Positions 34,889-43,466 of a DNA stretch of 64,000 bases are shown one piece after another. Each line of letters starts with the position of its first letter. The first letter of the stretch is position 1. The DNA lies in the NCBI RefSeq assembly GCF_003641145.1, contig NZ_CP032744.1:1426001-1490000 (forward strand). Direction: 5' to 3'. The DNA comes from Lactiplantibacillus paraplantarum (GTDB lineage Bacteria > Bacillota > Bacilli > Lactobacillales > Lactobacillaceae). The notes beneath the pieces were generated by a model, which was given only the letters and a program-made list of their open reading frames with translations, did no database searches and was not told the DNA's origin. The translations under genes were made by a program, and so were the position numbers.

Positions 34889-35104
34889 TTACCTCCGTTT
34901 AATTAAGTCGGTTAGCTCAAAGCTGTTAAGGTAAATGGCCTGGGGTGATTGAGCTAGGATGGGTTCATTAGAATATACTCGGAAGTTGTCATTTAAAGAA
35001 AAATGAATAGCATATTCTAAATTTATACAATATATTAAGATGGCAAATGTTGTCAATATAGATGCAATCCACATTTTATGATGTAAACATGAATTGTGAT
35101 ACAT
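34889..35104 (-). CDS. Small membrane-anchored protein, start uncertain
   Basis: From ATG 35104 it has 71 residues: an N-terminal hydrophobic helix (WIASILTTFAILIYCIN), then a polar part ending in LTDLIKRR. The last codons and stop contain the ribosome binding site of the gene at 34683, so the two are coupled. The frame is open to an ATG at 35179, and none of the possible starts has a clear ribosome binding site. No family is recognised. Confidence 0.45.
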   Translation of the reverse strand: MYHNSCLHHKMWIASILTTFAILIYCINLEYAIHFSLNDNFRVYSNEPILAQSPQAIYLNSFELTDLIKRR

Positions 35105-35403
35105 GATAATTATAAGTGATGAGAAATAAACACACTTGCTGATACGACTACTAAAACAACTTATTAAATGAACCATCAATCAGGAATTCACTGGAGGGCA
35201 TTAGCAGGAATGTCTGAAGCTATTGGTAAAGATACAAAGAGTCTTTGATGACGAGTAGTGAAATAATTTATTGATGGGAAAATGACTTAAGCGTTATTCA
35301 ATGCTAAGCCGTGATTGGCATACTTGAATTGAACTGATCTCTGTGCATCTTTGTGGCAAGTATTTTGGAGTGGCGTTATAGTGAAAATTGGGGAGGGGAT
35401 CTT

Positions 35404-36009
35404 ATGTTAAGCACCAAAAAAAATCGTATCTTACGGTACTTATTCGTTATAGTTGGTATGATGATTGCATTTTTAGGTTGTAGTGTGGTTCAAGCTTCAG
35501 CCCATGGATTTGTGACTAACCCAGGTGGACGAGCTTATCTGGGGAGTACTTGGTATCCGGGTGGACCGTTGAATACCAATATTGGATCGGTTATGTATGA
35601 ACCCCAAAGTATTGAGGCACCTAAAAATACATTCATTGATGGTAAAATTGCCAGTGCCGGTATTGCTAATTTCGCTCAATTGGATGAGCAAAATGCAAAT
35701 CGCTGGTATAAAACACCAGTAAGGGCAGGTAAGCTTAGTGTGACTTGGCAATTGACAGCTCGCCATAAAACCAGCACGTGGGATTACTATCTGACAAAGC
35801 CTGGCTGGAATCCGAACGCACCGCTCAAGTTTAGCGATTTCAAGAAGATTGCTAGCTATAATGATAATGGCGCTATGCCTAATGAATTTGTGACTCATCA
35901 GGTGAATATCCCAGCAGATGAAAAGGGTTACCAAATACTATTAAGTGTTTGGAACATAGCGGATACTGGTAATGCCTTTTATCAAGTTTCAGATCTTAAT
36001 GTCCAATAA
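35404..36009 (+). CDS. Secreted AA10 lytic polysaccharide monooxygenase / chitin-binding protein
   Basis: The protein has 201 residues. A signal peptide (basic start KKNR, hydrophobic core to about residue 28) ends at ASA, and cleavage would leave His34 as residue 1 of the mature protein: HGFVTNPGGRA. This N-terminal His with the internal His121 (LTARHKTSTW) forms the copper histidine brace of the family. The protein ends after the single AA10 domain, with no extra binding module. GGGAGGGG precedes ATG 35404, which rules out the longer frame from 35353. It should be exported and bind or oxidatively cut chitin-like polymers. Confidence 0.9.
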   Translation: MLSTKKNRILRYLFVIVGMMIAFLGCSVVQASAHGFVTNPGGRAYLGSTWYPGGPLNTNIGSVMYEPQSIEAPKNTFIDGKIASAGIANFAQLDEQNANRWYKTPVRAGKLSVTWQLTARHKTSTWDYYLTKPGWNPNAPLKFSDFKKIASYNDNGAMPNEFVTHQVNIPADEKGYQILLSVWNIADTGNAFYQVSDLNVQ

Positions 36010-36068
36010 TAGTCAGTGCGGGTTTAATTTATCTTTAATATAATATGCGTTTGACCAATAAAAATTAT

Positions 36069-36110
36069 GAAACAGTCTTGCTGGTTGTAGTTGGCCAGTA
36101 AGACTGTTTC
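36069..36110 (+). terminator. Stem-loop after the AA10 gene
   Basis: GAAACAGTCTTGCTGG pairs with CCAGTAAGACTGTTTC with one bulge. The T tail is short, so termination strength is uncertain. Confidence 0.6.
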
Positions 36111-36292
36111 GTCAGTTTAGGTTGAAGATGCATACATAAGTCAGCCGCTTTGACAATCAATGGACGCGACAGCTACGTTAACATCGTTGAGTAGATTGGA
36201 TTGTTAATGAAGTTATAATCTCTCTAGAATACAGGTCGATAGAATGATGTTGACAATTGACTGATTATTATCATGATTTCAGTTAATAACTA

Positions 36293-36363
36293 AGCGAGTG
36301 ACGGGAATCGAACTCGCGACTACAGCTTGGAAGGCTGTTGTTTTACCACTAAACTACACTCGC
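36293..36363 (-). tRNA. tRNA-Gly (anticodon TCC)
   Basis: Read on the minus strand it folds as a full cloverleaf: acceptor GCGAGTG/CACTCGC, D arm with AGTTTAGTGGTAAAAC, anticodon loop CTTCCAA (TCC) and T loop GTTCGAATCCC. Length is 71 bases with the discriminator. CCA is not encoded. Confidence 0.95.
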
Positions 36364-36733
36364 ATGAATTGAGCTCTCGGCTTGTGCGGGTTGCATCTTT
36401 GAACTGATATGACAGCAGTAACGGCGCACGTTACTAAGAGTAATGTTTTGCTATAAAAGAACTATATTCTTAATTATATCGCAAGTAGTTGATAACCGTA
36501 AAATAAAAAGCAGTATGCATTATTCAACAGTTTTCAATTAATTATTCACTGTCCAATAGCTAATCTATGCTAGTTAGTTAGAAGAATAATTATCGACATA
36601 TTGGTATCGTGAGTAGTTGTGATGACCATTAAATAAAATTAATTGTCACCATTAATATGTATATTTATGGATTTGTCATTCAAGACGCGGTATATTAACC
36701 ATGTTAATTACTAATTCTTGGGGGTGGACAATA
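36364..36733. other. AT-rich intergenic stretch
   Basis: No gene was recognised. The stretch is AT-rich and probably holds the tRNA promoter near its left end (minus strand). Confidence 0.4.
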
Positions 36734-36982
36734 ATGAGTAAGGTTTATACGGATGTATTCAACATCAAGCATACGGATTGTACCGTGGTGGATACGATCA
36801 ATGATTTTAGTCGAGTCTTTATTATTCAAGATAAATATGGGTCGCGGTTTACTTGTCTCAAAGATGATGCCCGCCCGGCTAAAAAGGGTAGTGGTCACTG
36901 GACGAGTGCCAGCCCGGAAGATGCACCGCAGGATTACGCTGTGCCTTATCGGTCAAGAAAACGGCAACGTAGAACATTATAG
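36734..36982 (+). CDS. Hypothetical protein, 82 residues
   Basis: ATG 36734 follows GGGGTGG by seven bases, so the longer frame from 36701 is not used. The N-terminal half looks like a beta-rich fold (VYTDVFNIKHTDCTVVD, RVFIIQDKYGSRF); the C-terminus is basic and disordered (YRSRKRQRRTL). The protein is soluble with two Cys. No family is recognised. It stands alone before a strong bidirectional terminator. Confidence 0.55.
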   Translation: MSKVYTDVFNIKHTDCTVVDTINDFSRVFIIQDKYGSRFTCLKDDARPAKKGSGHWTSASPEDAPQDYAVPYRSRKRQRRTL

Positions 36983-37078
36983 ACTTTGTTGGGTCACCAT
37001 GTTTTAAGCATCGTCGTTGTAATGCAAGTGTTATCCTGTAAAAGATACGGTCAAACCGTGTTAAGCTTTCAATAACAT

Positions 37079-37128
37079 CAAATAACAGCCCCCGCAGTTA
37101 TGATTTAACTGCGGGGGCTGTTATTTGA
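37079..37128. terminator. Bidirectional terminator
   Basis: A perfect 22-bp stem (starting CAAATAACAGCCCCCGCAG) with a short loop lies between two converging genes and ends in TTATTTG on each side. Confidence 0.85.
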
Positions 37129-37134
37129 CTAGTT

Positions 37135-37620
37135 CTAGTTCAATAGTGCGACGCCTAATGTCAAGTAAGTTGCAAAGCAAATCCAGACCATGTAAGGAAC
37201 CATCAAAATTGCAGCTAGTCGGCTGCTACGATAGAACTGTAAAATACAAAGTAGGACAACTAAATCCAGAATAAGGATAATGACTAGCCCCCACCAATAT
37301 GCGGATTGACTGAAGAAGATGATACTCCAGATAAAGTTTAACAACAATTGAATCCCAAACAACGCGGTATTCATAATACGGTCACGTCGGTTGATTGTCT
37401 GTTGGTAAACTAAGTAGCCGGCAATTGCGATGAGAGCATATAAGATGGGCCAAACGATGCCAAATAGGCCGTCTGGTGGCGAAAGCACTGGTAGGCTAAG
37501 CCCATTATAAATTGCCTTAATATCACCGGCTAACCAGGCTGATAAACTGCCGATGGCTTCAACCACGACAATAAAAATGAGCAGATGAAGCCAGTTGAAT
37601 TTAGGACGTTCTTTGATCAT
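37135..37620 (-). CDS. TspO/MBR family membrane protein
   Basis: The protein has 161 residues with five hydrophobic helices. Family strings are LSLPVLSPPDGLFGIVWPILYALIAIAGYLV and LLNFIWSIIFF. TspO proteins bind tetrapyrroles and other hydrophobic ligands and take part in stress signalling; the ligand here is unknown. GGAGGGAAAC precedes the ATG. It lies 26 bases after the UspA gene stop and may share its transcript. Confidence 0.88.
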   Translation of the reverse strand: MIKERPKFNWLHLLIFIVVVEAIGSLSAWLAGDIKAIYNGLSLPVLSPPDGLFGIVWPILYALIAIAGYLVYQQTINRRDRIMNTALFGIQLLLNFIWSIIFFSQSAYWWGLVIILILDLVVLLCILQFYRSSRLAAILMVPYMVWICFATYLTLGVALLN

Positions 37621-37646
37621 CTGTTTCCCTCCAGTCTAATGATTCG

Positions 37647-38108
37647 CTAATCAGTATCGTCTGGTGTATTAATTACCGCCACGTTGACTTCTGCTTTTTG
37701 CACCACGTACGCAGTGGTTGAGCCAAGCAAAATTCGAGAAACCGCATTAGTACCAGATTTACCCATGACAATTAAATCAATAGCATATTTTTTGGGGAGA
37801 TCTGTGGCAATACTTGCTTTGGGCGAGCTATTAACTTGGATCGGGAGAGCTTCTACTTGCGCATCGGTGGCTAGTTGTTGACCACGATCTAAAATATCCT
37901 GACTATTATCTTTCGCGACCTTTAATAGATTGGTATATAATGTGCCCCCATAAGCTGCTGGACTATACGCATTTAATCGTGTGATGTCAATGACATTAAC
38001 CAGAAATAATTTTGATTTGAACGTCTGCGCCAGTTTGACTGCGTGCTTTAGGGCCATATAGGAATTATCAGAACCGTCAAGTGGAACTAAAATATTTTGA
38101 TACATCAT
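37647..38108 (-). CDS. Universal stress protein, UspA family
   Basis: The protein has 153 residues. It starts YQNILVPLDGSDNS and ends with the ATP-binding motif GKSGTNAVSRILLGST (G-x2-G-x9-G-S/T), so it belongs to the ATP-binding class. AGGAGG precedes; ATG 38108 or ATG 38105 may be used. It is a cytoplasmic stress protein of uncertain mechanism. Confidence 0.88.
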   Translation of the reverse strand: MMYQNILVPLDGSDNSYMALKHAVKLAQTFKSKLFLVNVIDITRLNAYSPAAYGGTLYTNLLKVAKDNSQDILDRGQQLATDAQVEALPIQVNSSPKASIATDLPKKYAIDLIVMGKSGTNAVSRILLGSTTAYVVQKAEVNVAVINTPDDTD

Positions 38109-38195
38109 CAGGACCTCCTAGTTGAAATTATTTATTATGATAATGATAACATTTGATTAATTTTAACGTCTATTAATATGATTAAGGATTCAGTT

Positions 38196-38245
38196 ATAAA
38201 AGACGCAACATTCATTGACCGCGGTAGTCAACAAATGTTGCGTCT
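38196..38245 (-). terminator. Terminator of the DUF805 gene
   Basis: On the minus strand AGACGCAACATT pairs with AATGTTGCGTCT and is followed by TTTTAT. Confidence 0.8.
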
Positions 38246-38252
38246 AATTAAA

Positions 38253-38618
38253 TTACTGCCAACGATTTGGTCGTGATGGTAATACCATCAAAATAAAGAA
38301 CCAGATCGTCCCAATGAGTGGGACTAAGTCAATCAGAATCCACCATGCAGTGTGATCACTGTCATGTAATCGGCGGAATTTCAGTGAGAGTGTTCCTAAC
38401 CAAACAATTAACGCAATCAGTTTACTCATTGTGTTAACACTTAGATCACTCCAATTATAGATATCTTCAATGGGATGTCCCATAATCATCTGAATAATTG
38501 CAATGAGCAACCCACCAAGGATATAGTTGATGATAACGGGCCACCAGTACTCGGAGCGTGTTGCCGTGCCAGAAAAGTTTAAAAGATTGTCCCAAAATTT
38601 GCGATAAGCGTTTGCCAT
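38253..38618 (-). CDS. DUF805 membrane protein
   Basis: The protein has 121 residues with three to four membrane helices. The start (KFWDNLLNFSGTATRSEYWW), KFRRLHDSDHTAWW and the end VLPSRPNRW match DUF805, for which no function is established. GGGGGG precedes the ATG. It is monocistronic. Confidence 0.85.
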   Translation of the reverse strand: MANAYRKFWDNLLNFSGTATRSEYWWPVIINYILGGLLIAIIQMIMGHPIEDIYNWSDLSVNTMSKLIALIVWLGTLSLKFRRLHDSDHTAWWILIDLVPLIGTIWFFILMVLPSRPNRWQ

Positions 38619-38763
38619 CGTAATCCCCCCAATGAAGTGTGATATGTGAGTTACTATTAACTATGAGCTAATGGTGTTAATAAATAACTACATCTAACTA
38701 TAACTATAAAATTAATTTTGTGCAATTAAATTACTGATTGTTTGTGCTAGAAATGACTAATGA

Positions 38764-39657
38764 TTACGATGCCGCTGGTACAATCAATTCAAAACGATCG
38801 GCTAGATAGCTTAGTTCAATTGGGAGTTTGACCGCTGGATCGCCATCAATCCGAGTTGTGACGGCCTGACTGGTTGCGCTAGTAATGCGGGCACTGGTTG
38901 CCGTTAGTTGCGTAATCGCTTTGGAATGCTGCAAGTTACCCGTTAGTGCGAACCAAATATATGGAATGATTTGTCGCCACCCAATGTTATTAAGTAGACT
39001 GATGTGCATTTTACCAGGAGCGGATGCGCTATAGACGTGCCCGCCGACTGACTTGGTTGTAGTAATTAAGCAGAACCATGTTTTTAGCGTGTGGCTTGGT
39101 TCATGTTTGAATTGATAGCGAATCGGAAGTGACTTATTGTGACCGATATGGCGAATAGCTCGGTAAACGTAGCTTAGCTTTCCAAATCGTTGCTTCTCTG
39201 ATTGGCGAACTTCATTAGAAATATCAGCCAAATTACCGAATGTCAGTGAACTGACGACTGCCCGCCGTTGATTACAAACGAGCATTCCAACCGACTGAGT
39301 TGCAGGCTGGGTACAAATTAGCTCAATTGCTGCTTCTGGGTCAGTTGGTAACTGGTAACGGGTGGCAAAATTATTCACTGTTCCCATAGGAATAATCCCG
39401 ATGCGAATGTGTGCCTCGGCCTGGATCAAGGCAGTCATGGCAACATTTAATGTACCATCCCCGCCAATAATAATTAGTGCCGCTAGTTGAGGCAGGGTTT
39501 GTTTAATTAAGGCAATTGCGCGCGGAATCCCTGGTGTGGTAAGTAATTGCGTTTGAATGCCATGTTTCAATAACGCTTGTGCGGTTTGATGAGCGACGGT
39601 CGCTGCTTGGCCACTACCAGCTTGACCATTATAAAAAATACCGTAAGTTGTTGTCAT
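38764..39657 (-). CDS. Diacylglycerol kinase-like lipid kinase
   Basis: The protein has 297 residues from ATG 39657, set by AGAGGTG; the GTG at 39666 overlaps that site. The catalytic-domain motif IIGGDGTLN is at about residue 65, followed by GIIPMGTVNNFATRY and the C-terminal DGDPAV string. It is of the DagK/YegS type and phosphorylates a lipid such as diacylglycerol or undecaprenol; which one cannot be told. Confidence 0.85.
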   Translation of the reverse strand: MTTTYGIFYNGQAGSGQAATVAHQTAQALLKHGIQTQLLTTPGIPRAIALIKQTLPQLAALIIIGGDGTLNVAMTALIQAEAHIRIGIIPMGTVNNFATRYQLPTDPEAAIELICTQPATQSVGMLVCNQRRAVVSSLTFGNLADISNEVRQSEKQRFGKLSYVYRAIRHIGHNKSLPIRYQFKHEPSHTLKTWFCLITTTKSVGGHVYSASAPGKMHISLLNNIGWRQIIPYIWFALTGNLQHSKAITQLTATSARITSATSQAVTTRIDGDPAVKLPIELSYLADRFELIVPAAS

Positions 39658-39871
39658 GACGAACACCTCTGAAAGATATAGTTAAGTTTATTTATGATCT
39701 GACGATTAAGTCTTTAATGGTTCAAGTATAGCGTGAACGCTGGGTTACCCGGAAACGATATGCATACTTCAGCGTGCTGTCAGGTGGAATGAGCGTTTTG
39801 ATTGCCCATCATAAAAATTATAGTTATGATAATTTTAATTACAATAATGCTGGCAATCGGGAGTGGTCACA

Positions 39872-40120
39872 ATGGGATGGATCGGCGCTACTATACTTGG
39901 ATTAACCGTGGGGATTGCTGCAAATGCAGTGGGATCACATGGCCAACGGCAAACAATAATTAATTTAATCATAGGCCCATTGGGTGCGCTTGGTGGTCAG
40001 CTGGGATTTGGTTTTGCTGGACCAGCGATTGCTGGGATGACGCTATTGCCTGTAGTTAGTGGGGCGATTATTCTGATTGTGATTGGTACGCTTGTCTTTC
40101 AGACACTTCAACCACAGTAA
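39872..40120 (+). CDS. GlsB/YeaQ/YmgE family membrane protein
   Basis: The protein has 82 residues with three Gly/Ala-rich helices, as in the transglycosylase-associated (YeaQ) family: MGWIGATILGLTVGIAANAV then GPLGALGGQLGFG. ATG 39872 follows GGGAGTGG. A second, similar protein is encoded at 40294, with a 39-residue protein between them, in one unit. Family members are general-stress envelope proteins. Confidence 0.75.
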   Translation: MGWIGATILGLTVGIAANAVGSHGQRQTIINLIIGPLGALGGQLGFGFAGPAIAGMTLLPVVSGAIILIVIGTLVFQTLQPQ

Positions 40121-40155
40121 TTGTGATTGTTTATGAAAATAGGGAGGTGCCCAAA

Positions 40156-40275
40156 ATGGCTAAAATTAAACGACAGACCCCTGGTTTTTGGGGTAAATTA
40201 TCATTATTGATTGCGATTGGACAATTAGGCTTGACTATTTATCGTGAAGTTCGCCAGTTCAAAGAACGCCGTTAG
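40156..40275 (+). CDS. 39-residue basic membrane peptide between two GlsB-like genes
   Basis: ATG 40156 follows AGGGAGGTG by six bases and ends at TAG 40273-40275. The protein has a basic start (MAKIKRQ), a hydrophobic middle (LSLLIAIGQLGLTIY) and a basic end (REVRQFKERR). It is too short for routine gene calling but is well supported by its ribosome binding site and place in the unit. No function is known. Confidence 0.75.
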   Translation: MAKIKRQTPGFWGKLSLLIAIGQLGLTIYREVRQFKERR

Positions 40276-40293
40276 GATAAAGGGGATGATGAC

Positions 40294-40545
40294 ATGCATT
40301 GGTTATGGGTAATAATTGTAGGCTCCGCAGTTGGCGCGTTTGCGGGGGCGATTATGAGCCCTGGTCAATCACGTGGATGGCTTGGGCATATTATTGCCGG
40401 GGTGATTGGGGCTCTGCTTGGCGAAGTGCTGATTGGACCAATTGGCCCCGAATTAGCAGGGATGACCGTAATGCCAGCCGCAATTGGGGCCATTGCTGTC
40501 ACCTTAATCATGATGCTGTTGATCCAGTGGTCACGGGTCAGATAA
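40294..40545 (+). CDS. GlsB/YeaQ/YmgE family membrane protein
   Basis: The protein has 83 residues. MHWLWVIIVGSAVGAFAGAIMSPG and WLGHIIAGVIGALLGEVL fit the family better than the copy at 39872; both end with the AGMT-x-x-P motif region and a last helix. AAAGGGGATGATG precedes the ATG. It probably acts in the membrane under stress. Confidence 0.85.
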   Translation: MHWLWVIIVGSAVGAFAGAIMSPGQSRGWLGHIIAGVIGALLGEVLIGPIGPELAGMTVMPAAIGAIAVTLIMMLLIQWSRVR

Positions 40546-40584
40546 CCACTACCCTACAAATGCCTAGAGAATCATTAGTATCCA

Positions 40585-40626
40585 TAGACGGCTTCGAGAT
40601 GTGAGTAATATCGGAGCCGTCTTTTA
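40585..40626 (+). terminator. Rho-independent terminator
   Basis: AGACGGCT-CGA pairs with TCG-AGCCGTCT before TTTT, closing the GlsB-like unit. Confidence 0.8.
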
Positions 40627-40658
40627 GTTAGCAACCACGATTAGTCCATTCATCGTAC

Positions 40659-40696
40659 ACAAAATGGGTGGTAGTTTTGAACTACCACCCGTTTTC
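40659..40696 (-). terminator. Terminator of the CsbD gene
   Basis: On the minus strand GGGTGGTAGTT pairs with AACTACCACCC-type sequence around CAAA and ends ATTTTGT. Confidence 0.75.
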
Positions 40697-40715
40697 GCCG
40701 TGCCCACGACAAGTT

Positions 40716-40937
40716 TTAATCGTCTGATTGCTTCTTCAATTTATCCTTAGCTTCATCAACGACGCCCTTAACGGTTTCTTCAGCGTCAGCTAATTTGTCC
40801 TTAGCTTTACCCATTAAGGATTGGGTCTTGCCTTCTGCTTCACGTGCACGATCCCCGGTTACTTTGCCTTCAACTTCTTTGGCCTTACCGCTCAATTGAT
40901 CTTTTTTGCTATCGAATTTCTTGTTAACATCACTCAT
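40716..40937 (-). CDS. CsbD-like general stress protein
   Basis: The protein has 73 residues, highly charged: KKDQLSGKAKEVEGKVTGD is the CsbD signature, followed by repeats of a Lys/Glu/Ala helix (GKAKDKLADAEETVKG). TAGGAGGCG precedes the ATG. It is a soluble stress protein of unknown mechanism and lies opposite the GlsB-like stress genes. Confidence 0.88.
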   Translation of the reverse strand: MSDVNKKFDSKKDQLSGKAKEVEGKVTGDRAREAEGKTQSLMGKAKDKLADAEETVKGVVDEAKDKLKKQSDD

Positions 40938-41014
40938 AAAAAGCGCCTCCTAATATAAGAATTACCCTTAGTTTGCTATAAGTGATGTTAAAACGCAATC
41001 AATATGCATGAGCC

Positions 41015-41281
41015 TCACAGCCATTCCGTCAAAAACGCAATCAGAAGGGCTGCAAAGTTAAGTAACCAGACTTGTTGGCGTTGTGACAGGTTGATCTCGG
41101 GGTGATGAGTTAAAGTAATTGCGTTAATGAGTACTAGCAGAATAATCAATGAACTGAGTATATAATTTGTATTGATCAGCATATAGCTGTTAATAATACC
41201 AGCCCAATGAGTTAAGGCTAGAATTAAATTAAAGAAGCAACCAATTAAGATACTATTGCGTAAGCTTTTTAGTGCGAACAT
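41015..41281 (-). CDS. Small three-helix membrane protein
   Basis: The protein has 88 residues and three hydrophobic helices (about 14-32, 40-58, 70-86). AAGGAG ten bases before ATG 41281 sets the start; the ATG at 41305 precedes that site. Just upstream lies a 12-bp perfect palindrome whose downstream arm overlaps the AAGGAG. No family is recognised. Confidence 0.6.
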   Translation of the reverse strand: MFALKSLRNSILIGCFFNLILALTHWAGIINSYMLINTNYILSSLIILLVLINAITLTHHPEINLSQRQQVWLLNFAALLIAFLTEWL

Positions 41282-41295
41282 CGTGGCGAGTCTCC

Positions 41296-41324
41296 TTACT
41301 AACAATGGTAATCATTGTTAGTAA
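41296..41324. repeat. 29-bp palindrome at a ribosome binding site
   Basis: TTACTAACAATG (41296-41307) and CATTGTTAGTAA (41313-41324) flank five bases. On the minus strand its end adjoins the AAGGAG of the gene at 41281. It could be an operator or an RNA hairpin affecting translation. Confidence 0.6.
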
Positions 41325-41420
41325 GAAAAATACAGCAGTGGATAGTAAAAAACGTAGCGCAAGTTTTATTCGGACAGTGACAAAACTAATGTCCGTAATT
41401 ATTGTTGTCGGTAGTGCGGT

Positions 41421-41469
41421 AAAAAAGCCCACCAACGTCGACGCTAAATCGAAGTTGGTGGGCTTTAAA
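41421..41469 (-). terminator. Terminator of the dipeptidase gene
   Basis: On the minus strand AAAGCCCACCAAC pairs with GTTGGTGGGCTTT and is followed by further Ts. Confidence 0.8.
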
Positions 41470-41552
41470 AGTCAGACATTAATGTTAACAGCAGCTTAAC
41501 TGTCTTGAGCAAGTTAGTCAAAGATTCAGCAAATTAGTCGCTGGTTTAAAAA

Positions 41553-42992
41553 TTAAAGATTCAAATCAGTATCATAGTTTAAAGGTGACATATCGGTACT
41601 TTTAGTAATCAGATCGGCTGCCAAGGCTTGCATCGCGGCTAACGCTCGTTCTGCAGCTTCCTGATTAGCGGTCGTTAAGGCTGTCGCTAATTCGTCGCCA
41701 TGCAATTGGCTAACTTGCCGGTCAGTAGTTATGATATGGTGGCCAAGTTGAATCGCCAGTTCCTTTTGTACGGTTTGCAGGTCACCATGTAATTCGTGAT
41801 AGTGGGCATCTACCAAGATACCAACGTGTTTGAAAATCCAGTATGCCGAGGTGGCATCATACTTTTCAGTTGCCACCTGATACGCTGCGGGCGTGGTCGT
41901 CGCACCTGCATAGAACGGGACGTAAACACTTTCAGCGGTGACCCCCATCGCCAACCAGTGAATACCGCTCAGGGTGACTGGTACTTCAGGTCGTAATTGT
42001 AAGACGTGTGATTCTTGTGTCTTAGCAAGACTAATCGGGCGGTACTGGTGTTTTTCAGCCACGGATCCTTGACCTACGGGGTCGAACGGGGTCCCCTGAT
42101 AATGAGAAGCCAAATAACCTTGAATTTGATCAATATGGATCAGTCCATCGGCGCGTTGAATGAACGGTAAATTAAACGACTCAGGCGTTTGTGGCACGCT
42201 CGGTGTGAAGCATTTTTGACCATACCAGACACGCGGTGTGTTGTAATAACGATCGGCAAGGTCGGCCGTGCCAAACACTTCACGGAAATTTAACCCGTTA
42301 TCCATGGAGGCGAGCTGATTGTCTAAAACAAAGTTACGAATATTTTGTGCGTAGAGATAATTATCGTGATCGCTAAAATCAATTTCTTGAATGGCAAGTT
42401 GATTGGCAACGACCGCATAAGCGTCATCTGGAATTCGTTGTGCGACCCAATAGTGACCAGCACCCGTCTCCATGTACCAGACTTCGTTAACGTCGCTAAA
42501 GAGAATGCCGTTCGTTTCATACGTGCCGTGTTCTTCAATAATATGTCCGAGGCGTTCAACACCTTCACGGGCGGACTGAATATATGGTAAGGTGACCGTC
42601 ACCATGGCCTCTTCACCAATCCCGGTGCTGACATAGGGGTCGGCGGCCAATACTCGTGTGTTGCAATAAGCACTTTCAGTTGCACTCATAGCAACGCCGT
42701 ATTCGTTGATCCCGTCCTCCTCAAATAGGCCGTATTGATCTGTCCATTCAGGGGTGGCCGTGTATTTCGCTCGGATTTTCGGTAACGTCATCGTAAAAGG
42801 ATGGTCTTGATCTTGAGATTTGAATACCTGTGGTTCCTCAAATTCATGATGCGCGTGGATGACCATTTTTTTCGCCCAAGCGGCGCGTGAATCCTCATTA
42901 CGGCCAATCATGGTCGAACCATCCGCACTAGCATTTTTACCCACTAAGATACTGGTACAAGCGGAATAAGGGTTAAATTGATGGGACAACAT
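41553..42992 (-). CDS. pepD: C69-family dipeptidase (PepD-like)
   Basis: The protein has 479 residues, an Ntn-hydrolase type dipeptidase of lactic acid bacteria. The nucleophile is Cys12 in SACTSILVGKNAS, followed by DGSTMIGRNED; further typical strings are EDGINEYGVAMSATES and ETGAGHYWVAQRIPDD. AAGAAGG precedes ATG 42992. It hydrolyses dipeptides in the cytoplasm. Lactic acid bacteria usually have several such genes, so the copy number label is left open. Confidence 0.9.
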   Translation of the reverse strand: MLSHQFNPYSACTSILVGKNASADGSTMIGRNEDSRAAWAKKMVIHAHHEFEEPQVFKSQDQDHPFTMTLPKIRAKYTATPEWTDQYGLFEEDGINEYGVAMSATESAYCNTRVLAADPYVSTGIGEEAMVTVTLPYIQSAREGVERLGHIIEEHGTYETNGILFSDVNEVWYMETGAGHYWVAQRIPDDAYAVVANQLAIQEIDFSDHDNYLYAQNIRNFVLDNQLASMDNGLNFREVFGTADLADRYYNTPRVWYGQKCFTPSVPQTPESFNLPFIQRADGLIHIDQIQGYLASHYQGTPFDPVGQGSVAEKHQYRPISLAKTQESHVLQLRPEVPVTLSGIHWLAMGVTAESVYVPFYAGATTTPAAYQVATEKYDATSAYWIFKHVGILVDAHYHELHGDLQTVQKELAIQLGHHIITTDRQVSQLHGDELATALTTANQEAAERALAAMQALAADLITKSTDMSPLNYDTDLNL

Positions 42993-43263
42993 ATGGAACC
43001 TTCTTTCTCCACTTCACTGGAAATTAATCGCAACAAAGTAGCATAAGCATTTTTATTAAATTAATTTTAGCATGTTTATTGATAAATGGGGCTTTTAAGT
43101 TCTTTGGGTCGGATTGGCTTTAATGCAAGTGTTTAAGTCATGCATCGCTGTTTGCAATCGTTATCGAGGATTAATTTGGCGACATCCCGGCTTGCAAAAC
43201 GCGAAAGATTAAAGTAAGATTAAAACATTCGAAAATAGAGTCTCAAGATAGGAGCGTGGCCCC

Positions 43264-43458
43264 ATGCCAATCGTACACATTGATCTAATTGCTGGTCGTT
43301 CACAAGAACAACTTAAAAATTTAGTTAAGGACGTGACCGCTGCAGTTAGCAAGAATACCGGTGCACCAGCAGAACACATTCATGTGATTTTAAGTGAGAT
43401 GCAAAAAAATCGCTACAGTGTTGGTGGTGTTTTAAAGAGCGACGAGGAAGCAGAATAG
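43264..43458 (+). CDS. 4-oxalocrotonate tautomerase family protein
   Basis: The protein has 64 residues. Pro2 ([13 protein letters not shown]) becomes the catalytic N-terminal Pro after Met removal, and the length and beta-alpha-beta pattern fit 4-OT small tautomerases. Substrate unknown. ATAGGAGCG lies before the ATG. A short terminator separates it from lysA. Confidence 0.85.
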   Translation: MPIVHIDLIAGRSQEQLKNLVKDVTAAVSKNTGAPAEHIHVILSEMQKNRYSVGGVLKSDEEAE

Positions 43459-43466
43459 GTTTTTCA

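Noticed and set aside
35168..35248. 26-codon frame ending in GKDTKSL
   Set aside because: No ribosome binding site; too short to support. It could be a gene fragment, but no family was recognised.
38109..38200. Lacto-usp-type RNA upstream of the UspA gene
   Set aside because: The stretch holds only the DUF805 terminator and an AT-rich promoter; I saw no structure I could assign to that RNA family.
41253..41499. Overlapping frames on both strands around the palindrome
   Set aside because: They cross a terminator and the palindrome, and have no ribosome binding sites.
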